From assembly GCF_030052815.1 (NCBI RefSeq), contig NC_079498.1, positions 72,588,992 to 72,652,991 on the forward strand: DNA of 64,000 nt, given 5' to 3'. The position numbers were made by a program, and so were the translations under genes. The notes beneath the pieces were generated by a model. The model had not been told where the DNA came from and ran no database searches. It worked only from the letters and a program-made list of their open reading frames with translations. Numbering within the stretch: the stretch's first letter is position 1; every line of letters starts with the position of its first letter. This DNA comes from Hevea brasiliensis. Taxonomy: Eukaryota > Streptophyta > Magnoliopsida > Malpighiales > Euphorbiaceae. Below are positions 1 to 8,741 of this stretch, one piece after another.

Positions 1-418
1 GGACATAATCTCCTACATTCTGTCCCTCTGACATCCTTATACAGAATAGCTGTCTAGATATCTCATATCTAGCATTCCTGTTGTGTTCACCATACAACTC
101 TTGTAGGTGAAGAAGGATCTCATTTGCACTTTGCATGTTTTCATGCTGCTTTTGTAACTTATTAGTCATAGAAGCAAGCATGTAACATCGGGCTATCATA
201 TCATGCTCCTTCCACTTGTCCAAAGTCTCTTATTCCTCTGAAGTGGCCTTTGGAGGTAAGGGACCAGGAATCTTTGAATCTAGAACATATCCAATATGTT
301 CTAGGTTCAAGATAAGTTTTAAATTTCTGAGTCAATCAGAAAGATTAGGTCCTGCCAACCTATTATGATCAAGTATACTCGCAAGGATATTGGATGGTGG
401 TGGTTGCTGTGTGCTCAT
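1..418 (-). pseudogene. copia gag, N-terminal part, broken (M1)
   Basis: Capsid-type Gag of a Ty1/copia element. The start codon is at 418-416 and the protein opens MSTQQPPPSNILAS, like the Gag starts of P1 (8008) and P2 (22364). The conserved blocks GPNLSD, NLEHIGYVLDS and KWKEHDM are readable. Two in-frame stops are visible: TGA at 334-332, where P1 and P2 have Trp, and TAA at 232-230, where they have a sense codon. At the left edge it still reads EGQNVGDYV, a stretch that is deleted in P1 and sits next to a stop in P2. It is non-functional and incomplete because the window ends. Confidence 0.88.
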
Positions 419-1758
419 TATTATCAGAAAATAAATTACAGAAATAACAAGATTAATTAGTAAATGTATCAAGTAATTAACCAAAATGATTATGGTCTTT
501 TAATTAAATTGGTCCTCCCACTAACTTGGCGAATCCTACACTTCCAAAATAGGAAACAAAAATCCTAGTTGGATGGATTTCTAGTAGGTGATTGAATTCT
601 TATAGTCTTATTGATTATCCTCAGGCACATCCATTATTGGAATCATGATAAACTATAAGTGAGCAACTCCTTGCCCATCACATCTCATGTGAGGTTCAAT
701 CATTTATTTAGCCCTTAAAGCTCAAAATCTCTGGCACATCCATTATTGATTTATCTTGCATTAGTTAAGTTGATCCCATTGAGCTAGTAGGCATACAAAT
801 AATTTTAATGACCTCGGGCATATCTATTATTGGCCACCAACCATTTACATACTTACAACATCTTATGCTTAACAATTATTCATAAAAAAATCTCTTAATC
901 AAATGCATCATTCACAAGCTCATATAGCTAATGATGCAAGTATTTAAAATTTCTTAAAATAACTGCCTCAATAGAGGGCCATGATATAATTACCATAATT
1001 ATACCATTACCAACTTAATCATTTAATTGGAAGATTTTATGGTCGGCTTAATTACTATTATGGTCTCACTTTGCAGATTATCCAATTGGCATGCATATAT
1101 CACATACTTGCATACATTCATAAACATCTCATGCATACATGGATAAACAAATAAAACGGTATGATCATGGACTTCTAAGGGATTCAATTCTGAGCCACCA
1201 TGAATTGAATCAGGGCATTTCTAGGTGTATTTCATTCATTCATTTTACAAGAATTGCTGAGGGAGTACATAATCAACCCTTGATATTGTTCTCCTCCCAC
1301 TGGTCCCACCAATGCTTTTGACCTCCTTATTCTTCTTGCAATCCTATTACATTATAACTCTTGGCATACTAAGGTGAATATACAAGAATATGGACTTTTA
1401 AAGTCCTTAAATAAATGAAGTTACATCTTAAGTTATCATAACATTTATGACACATGCCACTAAAATGAAATTAATTATTTTACATCCCAAAGAAAAATAA
1501 AAGAAATAAATCCAATCACATTGGTCTTTTATTATCCATGATCATCCATCATGCATATTAAAATTTAATAATCAAATAAAATATACATATTTAAAAATTA
1601 AATTGAATATCACATATTCAACTAAAGTTAAATTTGAATCTCCTTCAAATAATTTTAAATTTAAAAACTTTTTTCAAATTTAATTCTATGAAAAACAATT
1701 TTTATAATTATTTATGCGATTGGAATTCCCAATTAAATCATTTAATTAGGTTTGGGCT
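419..1758 (-). other. M1 untranslated leader, gag-proximal part
   Basis: Non-coding 5' leader of the older copia element. It aligns throughout with the leaders of P1 (7036-8007) and P2 (21190-22363). It keeps a segment of about 220 bp around 870-1100 that P2 has and P1 has lost. The block of about 34-bp repeats seen in P1 and P2 is much reduced here, to about 1620-1740. A 60-codon antisense reading frame at 1139-1321 has a close counterpart in P1 but shows no sign of coding. Confidence 0.75.
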
Positions 1759-2031
1759 TGTGACGATCAGGCTTCAACTATTAGAGGAATTGTCCGTTTT
1801 GGCCATAAGACTCACAGTTTTGTCCCATAGGTGGAATGGAGAACTTCCCAGGAGGTCACCCATCCTAGGATTTCTCTCGAGCGAGCACGCTTAACCCTGG
1901 AGTTCTTCCAACTCTCCAGGCTATTCCACCAAAAGGCGCCTGTAGTGATTAGTTCCTCCATTTTATATATCATTACTTTTTGAACCCAAGACCATATCCG
2001 TGCTTTGGCGATGTGGAATTTGCCTAAGAGA
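1759..2031 (-). repeat. Cassandra LTR, complete copy (left)
   Basis: 273-bp LTR read on the minus strand. It starts TCTCTTAGGC after a purine tract and ends CGTCACA. Its centre holds a 5S-like segment: box-A-like TTAAGCGTGCTCG at about 1879-1897 and box-C-like GGATGGGTGACCTCC at about 1842-1866. Its length equals that of the inverted copy at 2304-2576. Confidence 0.85.
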
Positions 2032-2106
2032 CTTTTCTCCCCTCTTTCGGGACTCAGCGTCCTTGCTGAGGTTTGCCCCACCATCTTCCAAGAGGACACG
2101 CAAGCA

Positions 2107-2118
2107 GCTTTGATACCA
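2107..2118 (-). other. Primer-binding site of the Cassandra unit
   Basis: On the minus strand this reads TGGTATCAAAGC, two bases inside the LTR end (GTTACA at 2121-2126). It resembles the initiator Met-tRNA priming site, with one A where the other elements in the window have G. Confidence 0.75.
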
Positions 2119-2120
2119 AT

Positions 2121-2292
2121 TGTAACGGTCAGGCTCCAACCACTAGAAGAATTGTCCGCTTTGGCCATAAGCCTCACGGTTTTGTCCCATAGGTGGAATG
2201 GAGAACTTCCCAGGAGGTCACCCATCCTAGGATTTCTCTCAAGTGAGCACGCTTAACCCTGGAGTTCTTCCAACTCTCCAGGCCATTCCACC
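2121..2292 (-). repeat. Cassandra LTR, truncated copy (middle)
   Basis: The last 172 bp of the 273-bp LTR, including the 5S-derived core (box-C-like part at about 2202-2226, box-A-like part at about 2240-2258). Its 5' hundred bases are missing. At 2292/2293 it joins the polypurine tract of the inverted copy directly, which marks the centre of the palindrome. Confidence 0.82.
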
Positions 2293-2303
2293 GGGGAGAA
2301 AGG

Positions 2304-2576
2304 TCCCTTAGGCAAATCCCACATCGGCAAAGCATGAAGATGGTCTTGGGTTCAAAAAGTAATGATATATAAAATGGGGGAACTAATCACTAGAGGCACC
2401 TTTTGGTGGAATGGCTTGGAGAGTTAGAAGAACTCTAGGGTTAAGCGTGCTCGCTTGAGAGAAATCCTATGATGGGTGACCTCCTGGGAAGTTCTCCATT
2501 CCACCTATGGGATAAAACCATGAGTCTTATGGCCAAAGTGGACAATTCCTCTAGTGGTTGGAGCTTGATCATTACA
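2304..2576 (+). repeat. Cassandra LTR, complete inverted copy (right)
   Basis: 273-bp LTR on the plus strand, preceded by the purine tract GGGGAGAAAGG (2293-2303). It starts TCCCTTAGGC and ends CATTACA. It is inverted relative to the copy at 1759-2031 and close to it in sequence. There is no internal region or priming site after it; host leader sequence follows at once. Confidence 0.85.
2439..2493 (+). promoter_or_regulatory. 5S-rRNA-derived internal promoter region in Cassandra LTR
   Basis: The stretch contains GGTTAAGCGTGCTCG and, further on, GATGGGTGACCTCCTGGGAA. These correspond to box A and the intermediate-element/box C of plant 5S rRNA genes, the RNA polymerase III internal control region. 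The same core occurs inverted at about 1842-1897 and 2202-2258. The remainder of 5S rRNA is not preserved, so this is not a 5S gene. Whether it still binds TFIIIA cannot be told from sequence. Confidence 0.75.
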
Positions 2577-2973
2577 AGGCTTAATTATGGGCTTTAAATT
2601 ATACAAAAATTGCATAAAAGGCCCAAAAGCCTAGCCCAACATGCCCCTAAGGAGAAAACATGGCTCGTGTAACCTTTACATGGCCTGAGGCACGCCAAAA
2701 CACGGGGTAGCCCGTGTAGTCACTGTCTTCGACATGGGCTGAGGGGTGCGAGGGGCACGGGCTGTGTCACTGAACGACATGCTCCTGGGTGCACGTTAAC
2801 ATGCCTGTGTATGCTGGAAACACACCCTAGGCCTTGTAAAAACCTAAAACACGGTCCAGGCCATGTTTCTTGTGGCAGTTTGACATTTTTTATCCGAACC
2901 AACTTCAAATCAAATCAAACTTCATCGAATCACACAATTAAGCCTCAAAGTCAATCCTAATGGCAAATATAGT
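2577..2973 (-). other. M1 leader, LTR-proximal part
   Basis: Leader sequence between the Cassandra unit and the primer-binding site. The first 50 or so bases after the priming site follow P1 and P2. The rest does not: it is GC-richer and carries repeated CACGGG/CCCGTGT words around 2640-2870. Similar words occur in the unassigned stretch at 41940-42100. I see no reading frame of note. Confidence 0.55.
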
Positions 2974-2986
2974 GGTTCTGATACCG
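2974..2986 (-). other. Degenerate primer-binding site of M1
   Basis: The minus strand reads CGGTATCAGAACC, against TGGTATCAGAGCC in P1 and P2. It lies next to the end of the M1 LTR, as expected for an initiator Met-tRNA priming site. The two changes fit an old, decayed element. Confidence 0.75.
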
Positions 2987-2989
2987 ATT

Positions 2990-4340
2990 AAATAGGAAGC
3001 ATGGAATTTAGGGCATTAGAATATTGAAATTTAAAATTCAATCTAGGGTTACATTTATCATGCTTGATGACTTATGTGCCTAATCAATTTCCAATGCCTA
3101 AAGACATACCAAAACACATTTTAGCATGCACTAAATATTCATTTGCCATCAAGAATTGAACTTTAGGAATTTAATTCATTAAACCCTAACTAAAAGTGTG
3201 GTCTTGATTACTAACCTTCAAGATGCACAATCAATGACTCTTTCTTCCTTAGGATGCTCTTTAGGACTCCAATTGTAGTCTCTCTAGCTTGTCCACCACA
3301 AGCACACCAACTTGTATCAATGGCAGCCCCAATCTTGACTTCCCAAGCCTTGCCAACCATTTGTAATTGGGGTTTGAAGCTGTAGTAATGGTTAATGGAT
3401 GTTTGGTGAGCCAGAAACACTTTCTAACACTTTTAATTCAAAGGAAATCAACAATTTCCTTTTGAATTGATGAAAAGAAAATGAAGAAGAGATGGGAGCA
3501 ATGTTGCTGTCCAAATGGAGAGGAGGAAGAAAAATGGTTTCTCTTTCTTCCTTTTCCCTTATATACAGAAGTCAACATTTAGTTACTCCCTTGCCACATG
3601 TCACCACAACATCCAATCTTACTTTTGTTTGACTTAATCTCATCAAGCCAAGTGTCAATCTCCAATTAAATCACAAAAAGGTGATCTTCCATCATGGCAA
3701 GACAAGTGGCAAGCTTGTATGGTGCCATGTGTCACCACCTCATGGTGCCACATGTCACCATGTGAAAAGACCAATTTACCCTTACTTTTAATTTGAGTTC
3801 TCAACCAAAAATTATAATTTCTCCTCTTCATATTAATTTATATCAAATATAAATTAATTGATTAATTAATCTTTATGATTTCTCTAAATCATTTCAGGCT
3901 TCTCAAAAATCATGGTTGACACCTAGCATAGCATGCCATGGTCGCCTAATGAGTAATAAGGAATACTTTAAATGGACCTTTAATCATGTGTTACCATGCA
4001 CTAAAATCTCTCTGTTACAAAATCCCAATTCCAGCTGGAGTCATGGTTAATGTCAAACTCTTTTCGCTATGAACATTATGTTCTCTTTTAATTCCAATTC
4101 TTGATTAATTAGATTTTCCTGTGAGAAACTCTTTTCTGATTAAATCTATTTGTCCTGGTTAGGAACTTAAATCGTCAAGAACAATTAAATGAACATAGCA
4201 TTTTATCCCTATTTACTTAGGGTGATGGATTCCATCTTGATCAACTCCTATCTCTATATATAACTAGTAGGAGCTAACACATGCCCATATACCCATACAC
4301 AGTAAGTGTATGAAGGCCGTATCAAACTCAAACCACCTAT
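2990..4340 (-). repeat. Copia M1 5' LTR, 3' portion
   Basis: Reverse complement of the P1 LTR from about position 477 to its end, clearly diverged. It carries a TATA-like TATATAAG on the minus strand (3565-3558). P1 inserted at 4340/4341; the sequence resumes at 13571. Together the two pieces give an LTR of about 1.83 kb, somewhat shorter than the 2.1 kb of P1 and P2. Confidence 0.88.
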
Positions 4341-5682
4341 TGTTAGTAATATGCCCTAGAGCATATCATTTAGTATGTATCTTGTACATATTTTTATTAA
4401 TAAAAGGCATTTCCACTTTTCCGTTTATATAATATATTTTTGTGTAATAGAAAAGGTCCATTGATATTTTGTTAGAAATATTATTCTTAAGTTGTTAAGA
4501 ATATGAGTGACAATATTTCTAGCGCAAAGTATCATAAATAGGTTCACAATCGAGGATACTTCATAATAAGGACATGACTTATCCAGAAAGATTGTATTCA
4601 TATTTGTTACCAAGTTATTTATATGAGATATAAATAACATGGAATGGTGAGTCTTATGCCATATGACAAAAATGATAAGCACTTATAAATGATAAGTAGG
4701 CCAAACCAGTGACACTTATGACAAGCACATGGAGTTTACTCTTGTCAATGTTTTGTCATAAATCATATCAGTGCATATAATCTTTAGACCTGAGATAGCA
4801 TAGTTATCTTATATGTAGGCAGTTTGAGTTTGATGCTGCTTTCATACTTGTACTGTGTATGGGTATATGGGCATCTGTTGGCTCCTACTAGTTATATATG
4901 GAGGTAGGTTTTGATCAATATGGAATCTATTCCTCTAAGTAAATAGAGATAAAATCCTATGTTCACTTAATTATTCTTGATGTTTTAACTTCCTGGCCAG
5001 GACAGATAGATTTATTCAGAAAAGAGTTTCTGATGAGAAAATCTTTTTAATCAAGAACTGGAATTAAAAAAGAACATAATATTCATAGCAAATGCAGTTT
5101 GACATAAACTCTGACTCCAGCTTGAGTTGGGATTTTGTAACAGAGAGATTATAGTGCATGGTAACATATGATTATAGGTTCATTTACGGTAAACCTTATT
5201 ACTAATTGGGTGGCCATGGCATGCTATGCTAGGTGTTAACCATGATCCATGAGGTTCATAAAATGATTTAGAGAAATCATTTATGGTAAGAAAGAGTTCT
5301 GATGATATTAAGAGTTGATATCATGTCTCATTACCAATTAGTGATGAGCCTAGTAAGTCACACACATACACAAGTTATCACCTATTTAAATATGATTTAA
5401 TTAATTAATTAAAGAGATTAATTGATTAATTAAATAGGTTTGGTTTGTAATTAAATTGCAAAGTCCCTAGCATGACTTGAAACCAAATCTAGATTATTGG
5501 ATGTATAGTATAAGTTAAATTTATATTTAAAGTGTTTAAATATGAATTTAATTAATGAGAAATTAATTAATAGATTTTTATTAATTAATTTATATTTGAT
5601 ATAAATTAGAAGAAGAAAAATAATTATTTTGGATTAAGAACTCAAAATTAAGACACAGGGGCATTTTGGTCATTTCACAGTG

Positions 5683-5850
5683 TGACACGTGGCACCATGA
5701 GATGGTGACACATGGGATTACATATAATCTTGCCAAATGTTTTTCAATCATGTAAGATGATTAAAATCAAGATTAAATATATGTTTGACACTTGGCACAT
5801 TGTGATTGGGTCACTTAAACCTAGAGCTAATCAAAGGGTGACATGTGGCA
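5683..5850 (+). promoter_or_regulatory. U3 cluster of TGACAC-N-TGGC motifs with a G-box
   Basis: Four related motifs lie upstream of the TATA box: TGACACGTGGCA at 5683, TGACACATGG at 5706, TGACACTTGGCA at 5786 and TGACATGTGGCA at 5839. The first contains ACACGTGGC, an ABRE/G-box core recognised by bZIP and bHLH factors in plants. It is also present in the P1 3' LTR (12809-12818) but reads CATGTG in P2 and M1. An inverted CCAAT (ATTGG) lies near 5806. Regulatory use is inferred. Confidence 0.45.
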
Positions 5851-5873
5851 AGGGTTTAATGTGTTAACCTAGC

Positions 5874-5881
5874 TATATAAG
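5874..5881 (+). promoter_or_regulatory. TATA box of the P1 5' LTR
   Basis: TATATAAG in the context AGCTATATAAGTG. The same box occurs in every copia LTR here (12999-13006, 20039-20046, 27879-27886, and 3558-3565 on the minus strand). It lies about 560 bp before the LTR end, which defines U3 as about 1.5 kb. Confidence 0.65.
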
Positions 5882-6437
5882 TGTTGTTATGAAAAAGAAA
5901 AACAACCAGCAGCCACTCCTCTCCTTTGTCACGCCATTTTGAGGCTCTCCATCTATTTTTTTTTTCATCTCTCTTCAATTCAAAGAGATTAGCCATCAAT
6001 CTCTTGAATTAAAAACACTAGAAATTGTTTCTAGTGTCCTGTTTACATCTCTAATCTCTTAAAAGGCAGAACTTGATTTTCTAATTAATAGAAAAAGCTT
6101 TAGAAGCTGTTCAAGTGTTCTTGGTGTGGACAAACTAGAGGGACAACATCTGGTGTCCTGAAGACAAATCTCAAAGGTGCAGACACGCTGCAGTGCATCA
6201 AGAGGTTAGTGTAATCGTTCTTGATTTAATCTAGGGTTCTAAAATTAATCTGATTAATTTTAAAATCTAAAATGGTAAATACAGATCCAAAAAACATATT
6301 AAAAGAGTTTTAATATGTTTTTTATCATTGAAATCAAATAGATAAAAATAAATCTTGCATGATGCATGTGACGCTAGGTGAAAATTTTTGAATTCAATGG
6401 TATAAACTTGTGTTTTTCACACTTCCGTTCTTTCAAT

Positions 6438-6450
6438 TGGTATCAGAGCC
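6438..6450 (+). other. P1 primer-binding site (initiator Met-tRNA)
   Basis: TGGTATCAGAGCC begins two bases after the LTR end. It is complementary to the 3' end of plant initiator Met-tRNA, the usual primer for this group. Confidence 0.9.
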
Positions 6451-6699
6451 ACTATATTTGTCATTTAGATTGATGTTTATATGATTTAATTGTGTGTTTG
6501 ATCATGAGATCAAAAGTTCATTGCTGGTTGCAAAGCCAAGGTGGCGGCACAAATTATGAACACCATGGTGCGCATGGTTGATTCACCACCATGGTGTGCA
6601 AAGGTAAATGGATGGTAAATGTGCAATTGTTGTATGATCTAAGATCCATTTTATGTCTAATTAAATTTTTTAATTAGAATTTTTATCACACAAATAAAT

Positions 6700-7035
6700 T
6701 ATGATTCAAATCAGAATTTTAAAAATTGTTTGAATGTGATTCAAATCTGAATTTTAAAAGTTGTTTGAATGTGATTCAAATCTGAATTTTTAAAGTTGTT
6801 TGAATCATATTTAAATCTGATTTTTTAAAATTGATTGAATAAAATTCATATCTGATTTTTTTAAAAATGTTTGAATGTGATTCAAATCTGATTTTTTAAA
6901 AAATATTTGAATGTGATTCAAATCTGAATTTTTAAAGTTGTTTGAATGTGATTCAAATCTGAATTTTTAAATTTGTTTGAATGAGATTCAAATCTGAATT
7001 TTTAAATTTATTTGAATCATATTCAAATATGGATT
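6700..7035 (+). repeat. About ten 33-36-bp tandem repeats in the P1 leader
   Basis: Units contain TTTGAATGTGATTCAAATC followed by T/A-rich spacer. The core TTTGAATNNNATTCAAA is an imperfect inverted repeat, so each unit can fold on itself. P2 has a matching array of about nine units at 20880-21180. M1 has only traces. Confidence 0.85.
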
Positions 7036-8007
7036 TTTAAGTTGAATATGAAATATTCAATTTAATTTAAGTATGTATGTTTTATTTAATTGTTAAATAG
7101 TGATATGCATGATGGATGATCATGGACTATAAAAGACCAATGTGATTGGATTTATTTCTTTTATGTTTCTTTGGGATTGTAAATTAATTAATTTATTTTA
7201 ATTTAATTTGGGCATGTATTATTAAGTTTGTAATAATTTTTGGGTTGTAATTTCATTTATTTAAGTTCTTGTAAATTCGCTTTGGTATGCCAAGGATTAC
7301 TATGTAATATTGGATTGCAAGAAGTTCAAGGAGGTCAAGAGCATTGGTGGGACCAGTGAGAGGAATTCAAGATCAAGTGTTGATTATGTACTCCTTCAGC
7401 AACTCTTGTAAAATGAATGAATGAAATGCACCTAGGAATGCCCTGATTCAATTCTTGGTGGCTCAGAATTGAATCCCTTAGAAAGTCCATGATCATACCA
7501 TATTTACTGCTTATCCATGAATGCATGAGATGTATGGGAATTTATATAATTGTTAAGCATGAGATGTTGTAAATATGTAAATGGTTTGGTGGCCAATATT
7601 GGATGTACTTGAGGACATTAAAATTATTTGCATAATTACTGGCTCAATGGGATCAACTTAACTAATGTAAGATAAGTCAATAATGGATGTACTTGAGATT
7701 TTGAGCATTAGGGGCTAGGTAAAGGATTGAACCTCACATGAGATGTGATGGGCAAGGAGTTGCTCACTTATAGTTCATTGTAATTCCAATAATGGATGTA
7801 CCTGAGGATTATCAATAGAATTATAAGAATTCAGTCACCCACTAAAAATCTATCCAACTAGGATTTCCGTTTTCTACTTTCAAAGTGTAGGATTTGCTAA
7901 GTTAGTGGGAGGACCAATTTGATTAAAAGACCATAATCATTTTGGTTAATTACATGATACATTTACTAATTAATCTGGTTATTTCTGCAATTAATTTTCT
8001 GATAATA
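7036..8007 (+). other. P1 leader between repeats and gag
   Basis: AT-rich non-coding leader, colinear with P2 except for a gap of about 220 bp near 7540, where P2 has 21685-21900. No promoter or long sense reading frame is seen. The frame open upstream of the gag start (from 7942) has no family support; the Gag N-terminus MSTEQ shared with P2 begins at 8008. Confidence 0.7.
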
Positions 8008-8406
8008 ATGAGCACAGAACAACCACCACCATCCAATATCATTGCAAGCATACTTGATCACAATAGGTTGACAGGACCTAATCTCTCTGATTGGCTAAGA
8101 AATTTGAAATTTGTCCTGAACCTTGAACATATAGGATATGTTCTAGACTCAAATGTTCCTAGTCCCTTACCTCCAGAGGCCACTCAAGAGGAATATGAAA
8201 CTTTGGACAAGTGGAAGGAGCATGATATGAGAGCTAAGTGTTACATGCTTGCTTCCACGAGTAATGAGTTACATAAGCAGCATGAGAACATGCAGAGTGT
8301 GAGTGAGATCCTCCTTCACCTACAAGAGTTGTATAGTGAGAATAGTAGGAACGCTAGGTATGAGATATCTAGGCAGCTGTTCCGCATGAGGATGTCTGAG
8401 GGATAG
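8008..8406 (+). pseudogene. copia gag, N-terminal part (P1)
   Basis: Gag, which forms the particle that packages element RNA. The start at 8008 is chosen because M1, P1 and P2 all begin MST(E/Q)Q there. Conserved blocks are LTGPNLSDWLRNLK (about residues 20-33), EHIGYVLDS (about 41-49), DKWKEHDMRAKCYMLAS (about 72-88) and ILLHLQELY. The frame is intact for 132 codons and then hits TAG at 8404-8406. There it meets a deletion of about 115 bp: sequence matching P2 22760-22870 is missing, and the text resumes with the LPESFGNF region. Confidence 0.88.
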
Positions 8407-8409
8407 AAT

Positions 8410-8636
8410 GTCTCCTTCCTGAGTCTTTTGGGAATTTTGTGACAAATTTGCATATGACTAAACAGGAATGCACCTTAGTTGGTTTACTCAACATGCTGGT
8501 TATTGCGCAAAAGAATATGCCAGGCAATAAAGGAAAAGAGGTAGCTTTGATTGCATCTTCTTTTGCAGGAAAGTCCAATAAGAAGAAGGGCAATAAGAAA
8601 AGAAATCTTAAATTCCTGGTCCTTCTAAGAAAATAG
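8410..8636 (+). pseudogene. copia gag, C-terminal part (P1)
   Basis: Continuation of Gag after the internal deletion. It matches P2 22865-23065 and includes TKQECTLVGLLNMLVIAQKN followed by a lysine-rich tail (KSNKKKGNKK). The reading frame is open from 8439 to a stop at 8634-8636. The zinc knuckle that should follow is cut after its first Cys-X2-Cys by the junction at 8678-8741. Confidence 0.8.
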
Positions 8637-8677
8637 CTAAACAGAAAAGGAATACCAAAGCTGACTAAGGCAAAGGA

Positions 8678-8741
8678 AAGTGTTTCCACTGCCAACAGGA
8701 AAGTGTTTCCATTGCCAGTAACAAAGTGTTTCCACTGGCCA
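8678..8741 (+). repeat. Triplicated AAGTGTTTCCACTGCCA at a deletion junction
   Basis: Three near-copies of this 17-18-bp word stand at 8678-8694, 8701-8717 and 8724-8741. Only the first has a counterpart in P2 (23132-23147, start of the zinc knuckle). The following sequence jumps to P2 position about 23650. About 500 bp are missing, including the rest of the zinc knuckle, the aspartic protease and the start of the pre-integrase region. The extra copies look like templated filler from end-joining repair. Confidence 0.8.

Larger units (their letters stand above)
1759..2576. mobile_element. Cassandra-like TRIM, rearranged head-to-head palindrome
   Basis: Cassandra elements are short plant LTR retrotransposons with no genes, whose LTRs carry 5S rRNA sequence. 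Here one minus-strand unit has a complete LTR (1759-2031), a polypurine tract (about 2032-2045), a short internal region, a priming site (2107-2118) and a truncated second LTR (2121-2292). It is joined directly to a plus-strand polypurine tract (2293-2303) and a complete inverted LTR (2304-2576). Both outer ends are therefore LTR 3' ends. The flanks are GGGCT (1754-1758) and AGGCT (2577-2581), a probable 5-bp target duplication with one mismatch. That suggests the palindrome went in as one piece. The host is the leader of M1. Confidence 0.85.
1..4340 (-). mobile_element. Copia element M1, 5' part (minus strand), interrupted
   Basis: Reading down the minus strand, this is the second part of an LTR (4340 to about 2990), a degenerate primer-binding site, a long leader and the first 139 codons of gag, which runs off the window edge at base 1. 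The first part of the same LTR lies at 13571-14047, on the far side of element P1. Leader and gag match P1 and P2, so all three belong to one family. M1 is the oldest of the three: its LTR is the most diverged, its gag has stop codons and it has been invaded twice (P1 and a Cassandra unit). Its pol genes and 3' LTR would lie left of the window. Confidence 0.85.
4341..6435 (+). repeat. P1 5' LTR
   Basis: 2095 bp, from TGTTAGTAATATGCCC to CGTTCTTTCA, giving the standard TG...CA ends. The priming site follows two bases later. A TATA box at 5874-5881 places the transcription start a few tens of bases downstream. Compared with the 3' LTR it lacks a short segment near 6115 (GGCTGCCATAG). Confidence 0.93.

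Noticed and set aside
1139..1321. 60-codon frame with a relative at 7335-7526
   Set aside because: The similarity follows from homologous copia leaders read in opposite orientation. P2 does not keep the frame and there is no coding signal.
1812..2225. 137-codon minus-strand open frame
   Set aside because: It lies within Cassandra LTR and internal sequence, including the 5S-derived core. The frame is a by-product of the repeat.
2425..2500. Possible 5S rRNA gene
   Set aside because: Only the internal control region is similar to plant 5S rRNA. The rest of the 120-nt molecule is absent and the context is a Cassandra LTR.
2720..3420. Short minus-strand frames in the M1 leader and LTR
   Set aside because: They are not shared with P1 or P2 at the equivalent places and have no recognisable motif.
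6700..7035. CRISPR-like repeat array
   Set aside because: Repeats are adjacent and degenerate without unique spacers, inside a plant retrotransposon leader.
7942..8007. Upstream extension of P1 gag
   Set aside because: The extra 22 codons are not shared by P2 or M1. All three copies agree on MST(E/Q)Q as the start.
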